Shown here: positions 1-8,807 of the stretch, piece after piece
How positions within the stretch are numbered: position 1 is the first letter of the stretch
Layout: each line of letters opens with the position of its first letter
From: Deltaproteobacteria bacterium
Lineage (GTDB): Bacteria > Desulfobacterota > Binatia > Binatales > Binataceae
Length of the DNA stretch: 64,000 nt
Reading direction: 5' to 3'
Assembly: GCA_021799495.1 (NCBI GenBank)
Contig: JAJZAI010000003.1
Coordinates: 1-64,000 of the forward strand
Notes under the pieces: generated by a model
The model's input: only the letters and a program-made list of their open reading frames with translations
Told to the model about the DNA's origin: nothing
The model's database searches: none
Made by a program: the position numbers and the translations under genes

Positions 1-22
1 GACCAGTAAGCGCAACGCACGC

Positions 23-103
23 GCGGGCCGGACCCTTGAGGTCCGGTCCGCGGCAACGCATGGCCACGGCCGCGATTCCCGTCCGGCGGGAATCGCGGCC
101 GTG
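23..103. other. two tandem perfect hairpins near the window edge
   Basis: Two inverted repeats lie before the first gene. The first pairs 23-34 with 40-51 (12 bp with one G-T pair, 5-nt loop). The second pairs 65-81 with 87-103, a perfect 17-bp stem with a 5-nt loop. Neither is followed by a T-run on the plus strand, so a classical intrinsic terminator is not certain. They may end transcription of a gene outside the window or be a palindromic intergenic repeat. Confidence 0.5.
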
Positions 104-131
104 CGAAATGTTGCAAAACTAACCGACGCCG

Positions 132-704
132 ATGAAGATTGGGGCAATGATAGGCGGAGTTAGCGGAAGATTGGCGGTTGGATTTGCGGCGGCGTTTTCA
201 TTGATTTTCACGGCGCGCGCGGCGGCGCAGAGTCCGATGAAGCTGGTCGCGCCTCCGAAGTCTTCGATAGTTAAAAGCGTGCCAGACGCTCAAACGCTTC
301 CCACAGGCGCCTCGGCGGTAGTTAAAGCGAGCGTTGAGCAGTTCACTTTTCATTCCGCGGCCGAGAAGTCGCGTTACGAGCGCGCGGCACGCCTGTTTCC
401 GTCATTCTGTCAGGAATGGCAACGCCTGCTGCATGATCGGGAAGTCAATAATCTTGCCCATCTGAGCTGGCAGCTTCGACAGGGCTACGAGACCACGACC
501 TATACCGGCTACGGCCAGGTGGAGTCGTGCAATACCAAAGAATCCGTCGAAGGAATTCCGATTGGAAAGATAACGTACGAAGAATTGAGCTATTATCTCG
601 CGGGAAAGACGATCGACGACGCGCGCAATTCCAAACCCAAGGTGATTCACCAGATTCACACGCTGGAAATCTTCTCTTGGGACAAAAACAAGTGGTTCTA
701 TTGA
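132..704 (+). CDS. secreted hypothetical protein
   Basis: A 190-residue protein of unknown family. The first ~35 residues form a Sec-type signal peptide: a basic start, a hydrophobic stretch GFAAAFSLIF, and Ala-rich likely cleavage motifs around ARAAAQS. The mature part is polar and ends in an aromatic-rich tail (DKNKWFY), with no recognisable catalytic motif. Met6 (position 147) is a possible alternative start because no clear ribosome binding site precedes either ATG. It stands alone between upstream hairpins and a terminator, so it is probably monocistronic. Export to the periplasm or beyond is the only function-related inference. Confidence 0.6.
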   Translation: MKIGAMIGGVSGRLAVGFAAAFSLIFTARAAAQSPMKLVAPPKSSIVKSVPDAQTLPTGASAVVKASVEQFTFHSAAEKSRYERAARLFPSFCQEWQRLLHDREVNNLAHLSWQLRQGYETTTYTGYGQVESCNTKESVEGIPIGKITYEELSYYLAGKTIDDARNSKPKVIHQIHTLEIFSWDKNKWFY

Positions 705-756
705 GCGCCGGGGTTGGTCGGCCGAACGTTCGCGAATCATGTGCGTGAAAAAGCTA

Positions 757-786
757 AGGCGCCCGAGAGCCCGGGCGCCTTTTTCG
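757..786. terminator. bidirectional intrinsic terminator
   Basis: A 9-bp GC-rich stem pairs 757-765 with 772-780 and is followed on the plus strand by TTTTCGTT. The minus strand reads TAGCTTTTT after the same stem. It sits between the convergent secreted hypothetical gene and the acyl-CoA dehydrogenase gene and can serve both. Confidence 0.85.
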
Positions 787-819
787 TTGCGGCTGGTTCG
801 ACGATCCGGAACGCCGCGG

Positions 820-2043
820 CTAGTTAAGCTCTTTGCTGCTGTAATCCAGAATACGGCGCGCGATGATCATCAGGTTGATTTGCTGCGTGCCCTCGAAGAT
901 GTCGTTGATCTTCGCGTCTCGCATCCATTTTTCGACCAGCACCTTGCGCGAATATCCGACCGGCCCGAGTATCTCGACGGCCTTTTGCGTGATCAGCGTG
1001 ACCGCCCTGCCCGCTTTGGCTTTCGCCATCGAAGCCTCAAGGTTGTTGCGCATCCCCATGTCGAGCATCCACGCCGCCCGCCAAGTCAAAAGCCGGGCGG
1101 CCTTCAGATGCGTCTCCATCTCCATGAAGTCCCGTTCAACCGCGGTCAGGCGGCGCGGCGAGACGCCATAACGAACGGGGACCTTTTGCTCCGTGAGGTA
1201 GTCGCGAACGAAATCCAGCGCCGCCCGTCCGACTCCGATCGCCATCGCAGCCACGATCGGCCGGGTGGCGTCGAAGGTGGCCATCACGTCCTTGAAGCCG
1301 CCCGTCGGTTTGACTTCGGCGCTGCCCAGCAGATGGTCCGCCGGCACGCGGCAGTTGTCGAAGACGATCATCGCGGTGTCCGAGGCGCGGATGCCGAGCT
1401 TGTTCTCGACCCGCACGACCGCCATGCCGGGGGTGTTGTGCTCGACCACGAAGGGCTTGATTCCGGCGCGGCCGGCGCCGCGATCGACCGTCGCCCAAAC
1501 GACCACGAAACCTTCGGATTTTTCCGCCGACATCTGGCCGGCGGTGCAAAAAATCTTGGTGCCGTTGATCACCCAATGGTCGCCGTCGCGCGTCGCGGTG
1601 GTGGTGACGGCGGCGGAATCCGAACCGCATCCGGGTTCCGTAATCGCCATCGCGCCCCATTTCGGCTCGCCTTCGGCGAAACGCTTCAGGAAACGCGATT
1701 TCTGTTCGGGAGTTCCGGCGGCGGCGACCGCGGCTCCGCCCAATCCCGGATTCGGAATCGAGAGAAACAGGCCGGCGTCGCCCCAGCACAACTCCTCGGT
1801 CGAGAGGCAGGTGTAGAGATTGCGCAGTCTCGGCGCGCCGTCGCTGGATTTATCCGCCTTGCCGGAATCGGCCGCGGGGCCGAGATTGCGCGACGCCGAC
1901 CACATCGCGCGCCAAAAGTCCCACGGATGCTCATGCTCGCGTTCGTCGTATTCGCGGGAGATCGGCCGCATCATCTGCTCGGCCACCGAATGGTACATCT
2001 GGGTCTGATTGACAACCTGCGGCTCGAATTCAAAATCGATCAT
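820..2043 (-). CDS. acyl-CoA dehydrogenase
   Basis: A 407-residue FAD-dependent acyl-CoA dehydrogenase that would introduce a 2,3-double bond into an acyl-CoA and pass electrons to ETF. The N-terminal helical region is followed by the middle-domain motif ITEPGCGSDSA, and the C-terminal FEGTQQIN carries the Glu used as catalytic base in this family. The ATG at 2043 was chosen over an in-frame upstream start because GGGAGA lies just before it and family similarity begins there. It starts 14 bases after the stop of the other acyl-CoA dehydrogenase, so the two are cotranscribed. They could be separate enzymes or subunits of a heteromeric dehydrogenase. The substrate cannot be read from sequence. 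Confidence 0.9.
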   Translation of the reverse strand: MIDFEFEPQVVNQTQMYHSVAEQMMRPISREYDEREHEHPWDFWRAMWSASRNLGPAADSGKADKSSDGAPRLRNLYTCLSTEELCWGDAGLFLSIPNPGLGGAAVAAAGTPEQKSRFLKRFAEGEPKWGAMAITEPGCGSDSAAVTTTATRDGDHWVINGTKIFCTAGQMSAEKSEGFVVVWATVDRGAGRAGIKPFVVEHNTPGMAVVRVENKLGIRASDTAMIVFDNCRVPADHLLGSAEVKPTGGFKDVMATFDATRPIVAAMAIGVGRAALDFVRDYLTEQKVPVRYGVSPRRLTAVERDFMEMETHLKAARLLTWRAAWMLDMGMRNNLEASMAKAKAGRAVTLITQKAVEILGPVGYSRKVLVEKWMRDAKINDIFEGTQQINLMIIARRILDYSSKELN

Positions 2044-2057
2044 CGAAGCGTCTCCCT

Positions 2058-3167
2058 CTAGACCGTCGCAAGTCCCTCGAACGCGGCGAATCCGCGCGCA
2101 TTGCGCAGGAACATCTCCACCGGATGTTCGCGAATATAGCCGTGGCCGCCGAGCGTCTGGACGGCGTTGTCCGCGACCGTCAGGGCGGCTTGAGCCGCAT
2201 AGTTGCGCGCCTGATAACTCTCTTTCAGCGCGTCTTCGCCCTTGTCGAGGCGTGACGCCGCTTCCCATACGAGCAGCCGTGCGGCGTCAACCTCGATCGC
2301 CATCTCGGCCAGCATGAAAGCGATCGCCTGCTTGGTCGCGATCGGAACGCCGAAGGCTTTACGCTCGCGCGCGTAGGCCCTGGCGTATTCGTATGCGGCG
2401 CGCGCCACGCCAACCGCCATCGCGGCCAGCGCCACGCGATGTTCCGCCAGGATGCGGGTGAAATTTATGCCGTTGGCGCCGCCGAGGCGGGCGTCCGCGC
2501 CGATTCGGCAATGCTCAAGTTTTACTTCATAAGTGGCGAGCGCCTTGAGGCCCATGTTGCGCTCGCGCTCGGAAATCGCGAGACCGTCCGCGCCGCGCGG
2601 CACGATAAAAGCGTCAACGCCCGCGGCGCCGGCGGTGCGATTCGTCGCCGCGTAGATCAGGATCGTGTCCGATTCGGTCGCCAGCGGCACGAAACATTTG
2701 GCGCCGTCGAGCACGTATGAAGCGCCGTCGCGCGCCGCCGTCGTTTCCATCGCGAGCGGATCGAAATCGAAGCGCGGCTCGACGATCGCGGACGCGCCGG
2801 CAGCAAAACTATCCGCGCAGAATTTATTCAGAATCGCCGCCCGCTGTTCATCCGGGCCGAATTCGAGCACCGGATAGGCGATCAGCCGCGGCGCCAGCGC
2901 GTGCATCGCGATCGCAAGGTCGCCGAACGCCAGTTCCTCGGCGATCAACGCTCCCGTCACCGCCGAGCGCGCGTCGCCGTAGCCGCCGGCGCTCTCGGGA
3001 ATCGCGCCGCGCACGAGGCCGAGTTCCCACGATTTGGCGATCAGTTCGGCGGGTATCGCGCCGGATTCGTCGGCGGCGCGAGCGGCGGGCCGCACTTCGT
3101 CGGTCGCAAAAGCGGCGACCGTCTCGCGGATCATGCGTTGTTCTTCGGAGAGATCGAAACTGACCAT
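2058..3167 (-). CDS. acyl-CoA dehydrogenase (second of pair)
   Basis: A 369-residue acyl-CoA dehydrogenase beginning MVSFDLSEEQRMIRETVAAF, the usual N-terminal helix of the family. The C-terminal domain has GGHGYIREHPVEMFLRNARG and then FEG. The protein stops five residues after that Glu-Gly, so it lacks the ~25-residue EIQR-type tail of classical members. I believe this short tail marks a subfamily rather than damage. First gene of a two-gene minus-strand operon with the dehydrogenase at 820-2043. A heteromeric complex of the two products is possible, by analogy with heterotetrameric actinobacterial steroid-side-chain dehydrogenases encoded by adjacent genes. Confidence 0.88.
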   Translation of the reverse strand: MVSFDLSEEQRMIRETVAAFATDEVRPAARAADESGAIPAELIAKSWELGLVRGAIPESAGGYGDARSAVTGALIAEELAFGDLAIAMHALAPRLIAYPVLEFGPDEQRAAILNKFCADSFAAGASAIVEPRFDFDPLAMETTAARDGASYVLDGAKCFVPLATESDTILIYAATNRTAGAAGVDAFIVPRGADGLAISERERNMGLKALATYEVKLEHCRIGADARLGGANGINFTRILAEHRVALAAMAVGVARAAYEYARAYARERKAFGVPIATKQAIAFMLAEMAIEVDAARLLVWEAASRLDKGEDALKESYQARNYAAQAALTVADNAVQTLGGHGYIREHPVEMFLRNARGFAAFEGLATV

Positions 3168-3351
3168 CAGGCGGGCATTCCTTCTCGGCGCGAAATTCCA
3201 GGCGTGACTGACGATAGTAAACCGTCGCGTGAATTAATTGAAGCGAAGCCGCGCATCCGTCGCAACGGCATACGCTCGTGCGGACCTTCCGGTCCCCCGG
3301 CGGTCGCGATAATTGCTGCTGAACAGGATGGCGGGCGGGCCATTTCGCTCG

Positions 3352-3648
3352 CTATCTCGGCAGTTCGCTCATGATTTTGAAGAAATCTTCAATCTTGCAG
3401 GCCGGCAGCGTCTGAATCTGAACATTCCCTGTGGATACCGCGCATCCGGCCAGCTTCAGCGCGGCGACCTGATCCGGGCAGTCCCAGATGGCGACGTAAT
3501 CGTATTCGCCGAAACAGGCCACAACCTGTAACGGTTTGCATCCGAGCGATTCGGCGAATTTCCGCACGTGCTCATAGGTGGCGGAAGCCTCGCGAATCCT
3601 CGCCGACCCTTGAGGAGTAACCTTAACCAGATGGACGTATAGCGCCAT
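3352..3648 (-). CDS. GYD domain protein
   Basis: A 98-residue single-domain protein of the GYD family (alpha/beta ferredoxin-like fold, function unknown). The family signature is visible as FGEYDYVAIWDCPD, with the usual start ALYVHLVKVTPQG. A strong Shine-Dalgarno (AAGGAGGTG) lies six bases before the ATG at 3648. It is transcribed away from the neighbouring small ORF and is probably monocistronic. GYD proteins are common in genomes rich in xenobiotic or lipid metabolism, but no reaction is established. Confidence 0.85.
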   Translation of the reverse strand: MALYVHLVKVTPQGSARIREASATYEHVRKFAESLGCKPLQVVACFGEYDYVAIWDCPDQVAALKLAGCAVSTGNVQIQTLPACKIEDFFKIMSELPR

Positions 3649-3838
3649 CGCAGCACCTCCTTTTGGCCCGCCCGCGATGGAGATCCCGCCAATCGGATGG
3701 TCGGCCTTAATTTATGCTTTGTCAATCTGACGCTATTTTTAAGCTTTTATGTCGTCGAATTTGCCTAGATGATGATGTCGCGCGCGGACCGCGAACGTCC
3801 GCCAGCGCCGCCGGGACTCGCGGGAACCGATTCGCGAT

Positions 3839-4039
3839 CTAATCTGATGCTTGAGATTTTTCCGAATCGGGAACAGCGCCGCGCTCCGCGCGCCGCAACC
3901 GATCGCGTTCACGGGCGCGGCTGTATTTGCGTTCGTCCGGATGGGTCAGCGTTGGCGGAGCGAGCGGCTTGCGCAGCTTGTCGATCAGTTGCCGAACATC
4001 GGCGATCCGGTCGCTTGCGCGTTTTCTTTTCGGCGCCAT
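3839..4039 (-). CDS. small basic hypothetical protein
   Basis: A 66-residue, highly charged protein (many Arg, Lys, Asp, Glu) starting MAPKRKRASDRIADVRQLID and predicted to be mostly helical. No family recognised. A TGAGG lies about 11 bases upstream of the ATG, a weak ribosome binding site. It is downstream of pgeF on the same strand (75-base gap), so cotranscription is plausible. An overlapping plus-strand ORF is less protein-like. It could be a chance ORF in high-GC DNA. Confidence 0.45.
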   Translation of the reverse strand: MAPKRKRASDRIADVRQLIDKLRKPLAPPTLTHPDERKYSRARERDRLRRAERGAVPDSEKSQASD

Positions 4040-4114
4040 CGCGGATGCCTCAATTTTTCGATTGTGCGCGCGGCCGCTATCATCCGCAAGCAGGCGTACC
4101 GCTGAGCGGCAAAC

Positions 4115-4897
4115 TCAAACGGCAAGCGCGATGAAGCTCATCTGCAGGCCGGTGGTGACGCCGCCGGCGCCGCGGCGCGAAAAATAGCGATCGCTGGCGC
4201 ATCGCGTGCACGGCCCAACTTCATCGATCGCTTCAGGCTTCAATCCGGCCCGTTCCAGCAGCATCCGGTTGATGCCGCGCAGATCGAGATAGGCCTTGCC
4301 GGGGCGGCCGGGACGCGCGAAAGCGGCAGCGCCGTCGATTTCGCGCGCGAAACGTTCGGCAAGTTCAAGGTCCACTGCAAAACAGCATAGCCCGATCGTC
4401 GGACCAATCGCGGCGCGAATTGCCTCGGGCCGCGCGCCAAGTTCGGCCATCGCGCGCACTCCGGCGCCCGCGATTCCGGCGATCGTCCCGCGCCATCCGG
4501 CATGCAGCGCACCGATTACGCGCCGCGCGCGATCGGCGAGCAGAATCGGCGCGCAATCAGCGGTGAAGACACCCAACGCCACTCCGCTTTCGGCCGTGAC
4601 CATCCCGTCGCCCTCCGGCCGCGCGTCGCCCCATCCGCGGCCGACGCGATGGATGGTCGCGCCGTGGACCTGGGCGACGCTGGCGACAGCGAGACCCGGA
4701 TAATTGGCGCGCCATCGCCGCCAGTTCTCCGCGACCGCCTCGCCATCGTCGCCGATCCATCGCGCGAGGTTGAAGGTCGCGTAAACGCCTGCGCTCACGC
4801 CTCCGCCGCGTCCCATGAAGCCGTGGACGGTCCCGGCAAGATGTGGACTGGTTGCGGCGTCGAGCGCCGCGGCTGTGAATTGGTCGAACGAGGCCAT
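4115..4897 (-). CDS. pgeF: peptidoglycan editing factor PgeF (YfiH/DUF152 family)
   Basis: A 260-residue protein of the YfiH/PgeF family, a cytoplasmic purine-nucleoside phosphorylase-like fold with a zinc/copper site. In E. coli it removes L-Ser misincorporated in place of L-Ala in muropeptide precursors. Family motifs occur in order: QVHG, the TADCAPILL segment with the metal-binding Cys, HAGWRGT with its metal-binding His, IGPTIGLCCF, and the C-terminal PCTRC...YFSRR. Length is typical. It is divergent from the small ORF and UvrA gene that follow. Older annotations call this family polyphenol oxidase or laccase-domain protein. Confidence 0.93.
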   Translation of the reverse strand: MASFDQFTAAALDAATSPHLAGTVHGFMGRGGGVSAGVYATFNLARWIGDDGEAVAENWRRWRANYPGLAVASVAQVHGATIHRVGRGWGDARPEGDGMVTAESGVALGVFTADCAPILLADRARRVIGALHAGWRGTIAGIAGAGVRAMAELGARPEAIRAAIGPTIGLCCFAVDLELAERFAREIDGAAAFARPGRPGKAYLDLRGINRMLLERAGLKPEAIDEVGPCTRCASDRYFSRRGAGGVTTGLQMSFIALAV

Positions 4898-4968
4898 CGT
4901 CGAAAGGTGGTCTGGCTGATGCGGATAACCTATACTTTTGTTTTCAGAATTTCGATTCAGGGACGCCT

Positions 4969-5190
4969 ATGAACGGCTATCAGTATCTGGTGCGGCGGAA
5001 TCGGCTGATGTGCCAACTCGAGGAAGAGCTGGCCAAGGTCCGGGATTTGCCCGACGCCGAGCGGCAGGCGGCGACCGGTCGCCTGCAGGCGCAATTCGAC
5101 CTCAAGCTTCGCGAACTTTACGCGGAGGTCGCCAGCGAATATCCCGGCGAACGGAAAATCAAAGCGCGTCCGCTGACGGACCCGCGCTGA
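4969..5190 (+). CDS. small helical hypothetical protein upstream of uvrA
   Basis: A 73-residue, charged, coiled-coil-like protein (MNGYQYLVRRNRLMCQLEEE and onward, many Glu, Arg and Leu). No family recognised. Its stop lies 14 bases before the TTG chosen for the UvrA-family gene, and both are plus strand, so translational or transcriptional coupling is likely. The UvrA frame stays open across this region but has no family similarity there, which supports this ORF as the real coding frame. Confidence 0.6.
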   Translation: MNGYQYLVRRNRLMCQLEEELAKVRDLPDAERQAATGRLQAQFDLKLRELYAEVASEYPGERKIKARPLTDPR

Positions 5191-5204
5191 GTTCGGAGCA
5201 CGGC

Positions 5205-8114
5205 TTGGAGCGCTCGATCGGCATCCGCGGCGCGCGCACCCACAACCTCGCCAACATTTCGCTCGACCTGCCGCATCGACGGCTGATCGCGGTGACGGGA
5301 GTATCGGGATCGGGCAAGTCGAGCCTGGTCTTCGACACGATTTACGCCGAGGGCCAGCGCCGTTACGTGCAGAGCCTTTCGACCTATGCGCGGCTGTTTC
5401 TGGCGCGGATGGATCGGCCGGACGTGGATTCGATCACTGAAATTCCGCCGGCGCTGGCGCTGCGCCAGAAAAACACGATCAAGAACGCGCGTTCGACGGT
5501 CGGCACGGTCACGGAAATCAGCGATTATCTGCGACTGCTCTACGTCGCCGCCGGCCGCACGATTTGTCCGCGATGCGGAATCGAGGTGCGGCGCGATTCG
5601 GTCGAGAGCGCGGCGGCGCAACTGCTCGGCAAGCAGGGACTATACGTTATCGCCGCGCCGTTCGAGACAGGGTCGCGCACGCCCGCCGAAGCGGCGGCGT
5701 GGCTGATCGAAAACGGCTACCATCGCCTGCTCGCCGGCGGACAGATCGCGAACGTCGCGGACGTCGCCGAGCGGCTCAGGGAATCGGACGAGGCCGCGCC
5801 GGCCGATCCGCTGATGGTCGTAATCGACCGGATCGCGATCGCCGGCGAAGGCGCGGAAGAGCGCGTGCGCGAGGCGCTGGAGAAAGCGTTTTACCTCGGC
5901 GGCGGCAGGGCGCAAGCGGCACGGATCGAGCGCGACAACGGAACGTCGCGAACGGAGGGCGCCGTCGATTTCGATCGGCGGTTCAACTGTTCGCGATGCG
6001 GCGCGAGCCATCCCGAGCCGACTCCGGCGTTGTTTTCCGCCAACAGCCCGATCGGCGCCTGCCCGGAGTGCGAAGGTTTCGGGCGCACGGTCGAACTCGA
6101 TCTCGACAAGGTCATGCCGAATCCGCGGCTTTCGCTGCGGCAGGGGCTGGTCGCGCCGTGGCGCACGCCGGCCTATCGGGAAATGCAGCAGTGGATGCTC
6201 AAGTGCGCGCGGCGGGCGAAGGTACGGACGATCGCGCCGTTCATCGAGATGACGGCGGAGGAGCGTGCGTGGCTGCTGGACGGCGAGCCGCGCCAGGAGG
6301 GCCAGGACTGGGACGAGCACTGGCCGGGAGTGCGGGGATTTTTCCGCTGGATGGAGCGCCGGCGCTACAAGACCCACGTGCGAATCCTGCTGGCGCGCTA
6401 TCGGCGCTTTGTTCCCTGCCCCGCCTGCGCAGGATCGAAGCTCCGCGCCGAAGCGCTCAACGTGGTGGTTGACGGCAAATCGATCGCCGACGTGAGCCGG
6501 ATCGCAGTGCGCGATCTGCCGCGATGGTTCGGGGTCCTGGGACGGCGCAAAGAGATCGCCGCACGCGCGGGCGTGCCGCTGCGGGAATTGAAAAATCGGG
6601 TCGGCTACCTGAACGAGGTCGGACTTGGTTACCTGACCCTCGACCGGCAGGCGCGCACGCTTTCGGGCGGCGAGGCGCAGCGGATTCATCTGGCGAGCGC
6701 GCTCGGCAGCCTGCTTTCGGCGACGCTTTACGCGCTCGACGAACCGACGGTCGGGCTGCACGCGGCGGATTCGCGGGCGCTGCTCGGCGTGCTGCGCCAT
6801 CTGCGCGACCTTGGCAACACGGTGGTGCTGGTCGAGCACGATCCGGCGATGATCGCGGGCGCGGATTATCTCGTCGAGCTTGGGCCGGGCGGCGGCCGCG
6901 AGGGCGGCCGTTTGCTGTACGCGGGCGAGCCGGGCCGACGATCGCGCAACGGCGCGGGCGAGACGCCGGGGCGCGTGCTCCTGATGCGCGCGCTGGCGCG
7001 CCAGCGGCGCGTGACCAAACGCGATCCGGCGGTGCGAATCGTGCGGGCGCGGGAGAACAACCTGCGCGATTTGAACGTCTCGATACCACTTGGACGGATG
7101 GTTTGTGTGACGGGAGTTTCCGGCTCCGGCAAATCGACGCTGATCGAGACGGTGCTCTACAACAATTATCTGCGGCGCGAGGGCGAGGCGGCGAGCGAGG
7201 CCGGCGCGTGCGAACGGATCGACGGACTCGAACAAATCGGCGAGATGGTGCATATGGGGCAGGAGTTGCCCGCGCGCTCGCTGCGCTCCAATCCGGCGAC
7301 ATATCTGAAGATTTACGACGAGATCCGGAAGATCTTCGCGTCGTCGCCCGAGGCGCGGCGGCTCGGCGCGAGCGCGCGCGATTTTTCGTTCAACGTTGAC
7401 GGCGGACGCTGCGAGCGATGCCACGGCGCCGGAACCGTGACGATCGAAATGCACTTCATGGCCGATCTGGAAGTGAAGTGCGAGGCGTGCGACGGCCGCC
7501 GCTTCAAGAGCCATATTCTGGCGATTCGGTTCAACGACAGGAATATCAGCGAGGCGCTCGATCTTACGGTCGAAGAGGCGCGCGCCTTTTTCGATCAGCG
7601 CAAGTATCCGGGCTTGACCAGGCGGCTCGATCCGCTGATCGCCGTCGGTCTCGGCTATTTACAGCTCGGACAGGCGACGTCGACGCTTTCGGGCGGCGAG
7701 GCCCAGCGCCTCAAGCTCGCGCGCTTCCTGCTCGCCGACCTCGAACCGCCGCGGACCAGCGACAAAGGCAAGGCGTTGCCGCGGATGTTCCTGCTGGATG
7801 AACCGACCACGGGACTGGCGTCATCCGATATACGGCGGCTGCTGAGGGTGCTGGCGCGGCTGGTCGCGGAAGGCAATACGGTGGTCGTGATCGAACACAA
7901 TCTGGAATTTATCGCGCACGCCGATTATGTGATCGACCTCGGGCCGGGCGGCGGCGACGAGGGCGGACGGATCGTCGTCGCGGGCGATCCGCTCGCGGTC
8001 GCGGCCTCGGACAAGTCGCTGACCGGGCGCGAATTGCGCCGCCTGTTCGGCCTGCCGGTGAACGGCGGACGGACGGCGGCGCGCGCGGCGATCCGTTCGG
8101 CGGCGCAGGTTTGA
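5205..8114 (+). CDS. uvrA: excinuclease ABC subunit A (UvrA family, divergent)
   Basis: About 969 residues from the TTG at 5205, which has GGAG six bases upstream and places IGIRGARTHNL at the N-terminus as in UvrA. Two ABC ATPase modules: Walker A GVSGSGKSS at ~32-40 and GVSGSGKST at ~637-645, each followed by an LSGGEAQR signature. Zinc-finger cysteines occur at CSRCG...CPEC (~262) and CERCHGAG...CEAC (~736). Function in the family: damage recognition in nucleotide excision repair with UvrB. Odd points: the usual DQSPIGRTPRSNPATY segment reads MGQELPARSLRSNPATY, and the first module has PPALALRQKN instead of the usual SIDQK motif. It may be a UvrA paralogue rather than the housekeeping copy. 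Confidence 0.9.
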   Translation: MERSIGIRGARTHNLANISLDLPHRRLIAVTGVSGSGKSSLVFDTIYAEGQRRYVQSLSTYARLFLARMDRPDVDSITEIPPALALRQKNTIKNARSTVGTVTEISDYLRLLYVAAGRTICPRCGIEVRRDSVESAAAQLLGKQGLYVIAAPFETGSRTPAEAAAWLIENGYHRLLAGGQIANVADVAERLRESDEAAPADPLMVVIDRIAIAGEGAEERVREALEKAFYLGGGRAQAARIERDNGTSRTEGAVDFDRRFNCSRCGASHPEPTPALFSANSPIGACPECEGFGRTVELDLDKVMPNPRLSLRQGLVAPWRTPAYREMQQWMLKCARRAKVRTIAPFIEMTAEERAWLLDGEPRQEGQDWDEHWPGVRGFFRWMERRRYKTHVRILLARYRRFVPCPACAGSKLRAEALNVVVDGKSIADVSRIAVRDLPRWFGVLGRRKEIAARAGVPLRELKNRVGYLNEVGLGYLTLDRQARTLSGGEAQRIHLASALGSLLSATLYALDEPTVGLHAADSRALLGVLRHLRDLGNTVVLVEHDPAMIAGADYLVELGPGGGREGGRLLYAGEPGRRSRNGAGETPGRVLLMRALARQRRVTKRDPAVRIVRARENNLRDLNVSIPLGRMVCVTGVSGSGKSTLIETVLYNNYLRREGEAASEAGACERIDGLEQIGEMVHMGQELPARSLRSNPATYLKIYDEIRKIFASSPEARRLGASARDFSFNVDGGRCERCHGAGTVTIEMHFMADLEVKCEACDGRRFKSHILAIRFNDRNISEALDLTVEEARAFFDQRKYPGLTRRLDPLIAVGLGYLQLGQATSTLSGGEAQRLKLARFLLADLEPPRTSDKGKALPRMFLLDEPTTGLASSDIRRLLRVLARLVAEGNTVVVIEHNLEFIAHADYVIDLGPGGGDEGGRIVVAGDPLAVAASDKSLTGRELRRLFGLPVNGGRTAARAAIRSAAQV

Positions 8115-8212
8115 CGATGCGCATGGATTGAGGCCGCGCGCTTCTGTTATTTTCTACTGCGGATGGCGCCGGCGGCGCCCGGCGCCCGGGAAGGAGGCTG
8201 AGCTGTCCCGTC

Positions 8213-8782
8213 ATGCCGGTTCCTGTCTCTTCCGCCGAAAAGCTCAAAGGCTTTTTTCTCACGATGGTGCGCAAAAGTTTCGATCAGCTTGGAATTTACG
8301 ATCGATCGGTCGCGGAGTACGTCGCGACGATTCTCGCCGAGTTCAGCCGCTCCGATCGATGGCTGGCGCTGCGCGGCGCTGACGGACGGCGCCTGACCGG
8401 CGTGGTCGAGACGATGCTGGCGGCCGTCGCTTCGAATCCGGGCGCGCCCGCCGCGGGCGAACGTGAATTGCGCAAATACGTCGGCGACTACACGCTCTTC
8501 ATGTCGGGACTGTTTCGCCGCCATGTCGAGCGCGGCGGCTATCTCGATTACTACTTCGCAGAGGGAGCGCGCTCGTACCGTGCGGTTTCCGAACTGGACG
8601 TGGCGCTCTACAATCCCGGCTTCCTGATGTTCGAAGAGTTGAGCCGGCGCTTCGAGCATTACTCGGGTGCGCTCGACTTCATGCGGAAATGCTACTTCCA
8701 GCCGGCTCCGGGCGACGATCCGTTCGCCGGATTTTATCGTCAAATCGAAGGCTGGGTGCGCCACGGAATCTCCCATAACTGA
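8213..8782 (+). CDS. conserved hypothetical protein
   Basis: A 189-residue soluble protein of unknown family, probably mostly helical. It contains repeated aromatic and charged segments such as RKYVGDYTLFMSGLFRRHVE and YLDYYFAEGARSY. No signal peptide, membrane segment or metal motif is obvious. AAGGAGG lies about 15 bases before the ATG, somewhat far but with no better start in frame. It follows the UvrA gene by 98 bases, and its stop lies within the upstream part of the pseudouridine synthase frame, so the two are close or coupled. I do not assign a function. Confidence 0.7.
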   Translation: MPVPVSSAEKLKGFFLTMVRKSFDQLGIYDRSVAEYVATILAEFSRSDRWLALRGADGRRLTGVVETMLAAVASNPGAPAAGERELRKYVGDYTLFMSGLFRRHVERGGYLDYYFAEGARSYRAVSELDVALYNPGFLMFEELSRRFEHYSGALDFMRKCYFQPAPGDDPFAGFYRQIEGWVRHGISHN

Positions 8783-8807
8783 CGCCGAACGGCTCGATCG
8801 GAGGTTG

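Noticed and set aside
739..2061. Long plus-strand ORF (440 codons) opposite the acyl-CoA dehydrogenase
   Set aside because: Antisense shadow in high-GC DNA, His/Arg/Gly-rich; the dehydrogenase on the minus strand is clearly real.
3117..3167. Possible truncation of the second acyl-CoA dehydrogenase
   Set aside because: The C-terminus ends just after the catalytic Glu but matches what I recall of a natural short-tailed subfamily, and no frameshift remnant follows.
3769..4134. Plus-strand ORF of 121 codons opposite the small basic ORF
   Set aside because: Arg/Pro/Ala-rich shadow composition, no ribosome binding site; the minus-strand ORF is more protein-like.
4938..5204. N-terminal extension of the UvrA frame by 89 residues
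   Set aside because: No UvrA similarity; it is the shadow of the small ORF at 4969-5190, and TTG 5205 has a good ribosome binding site.
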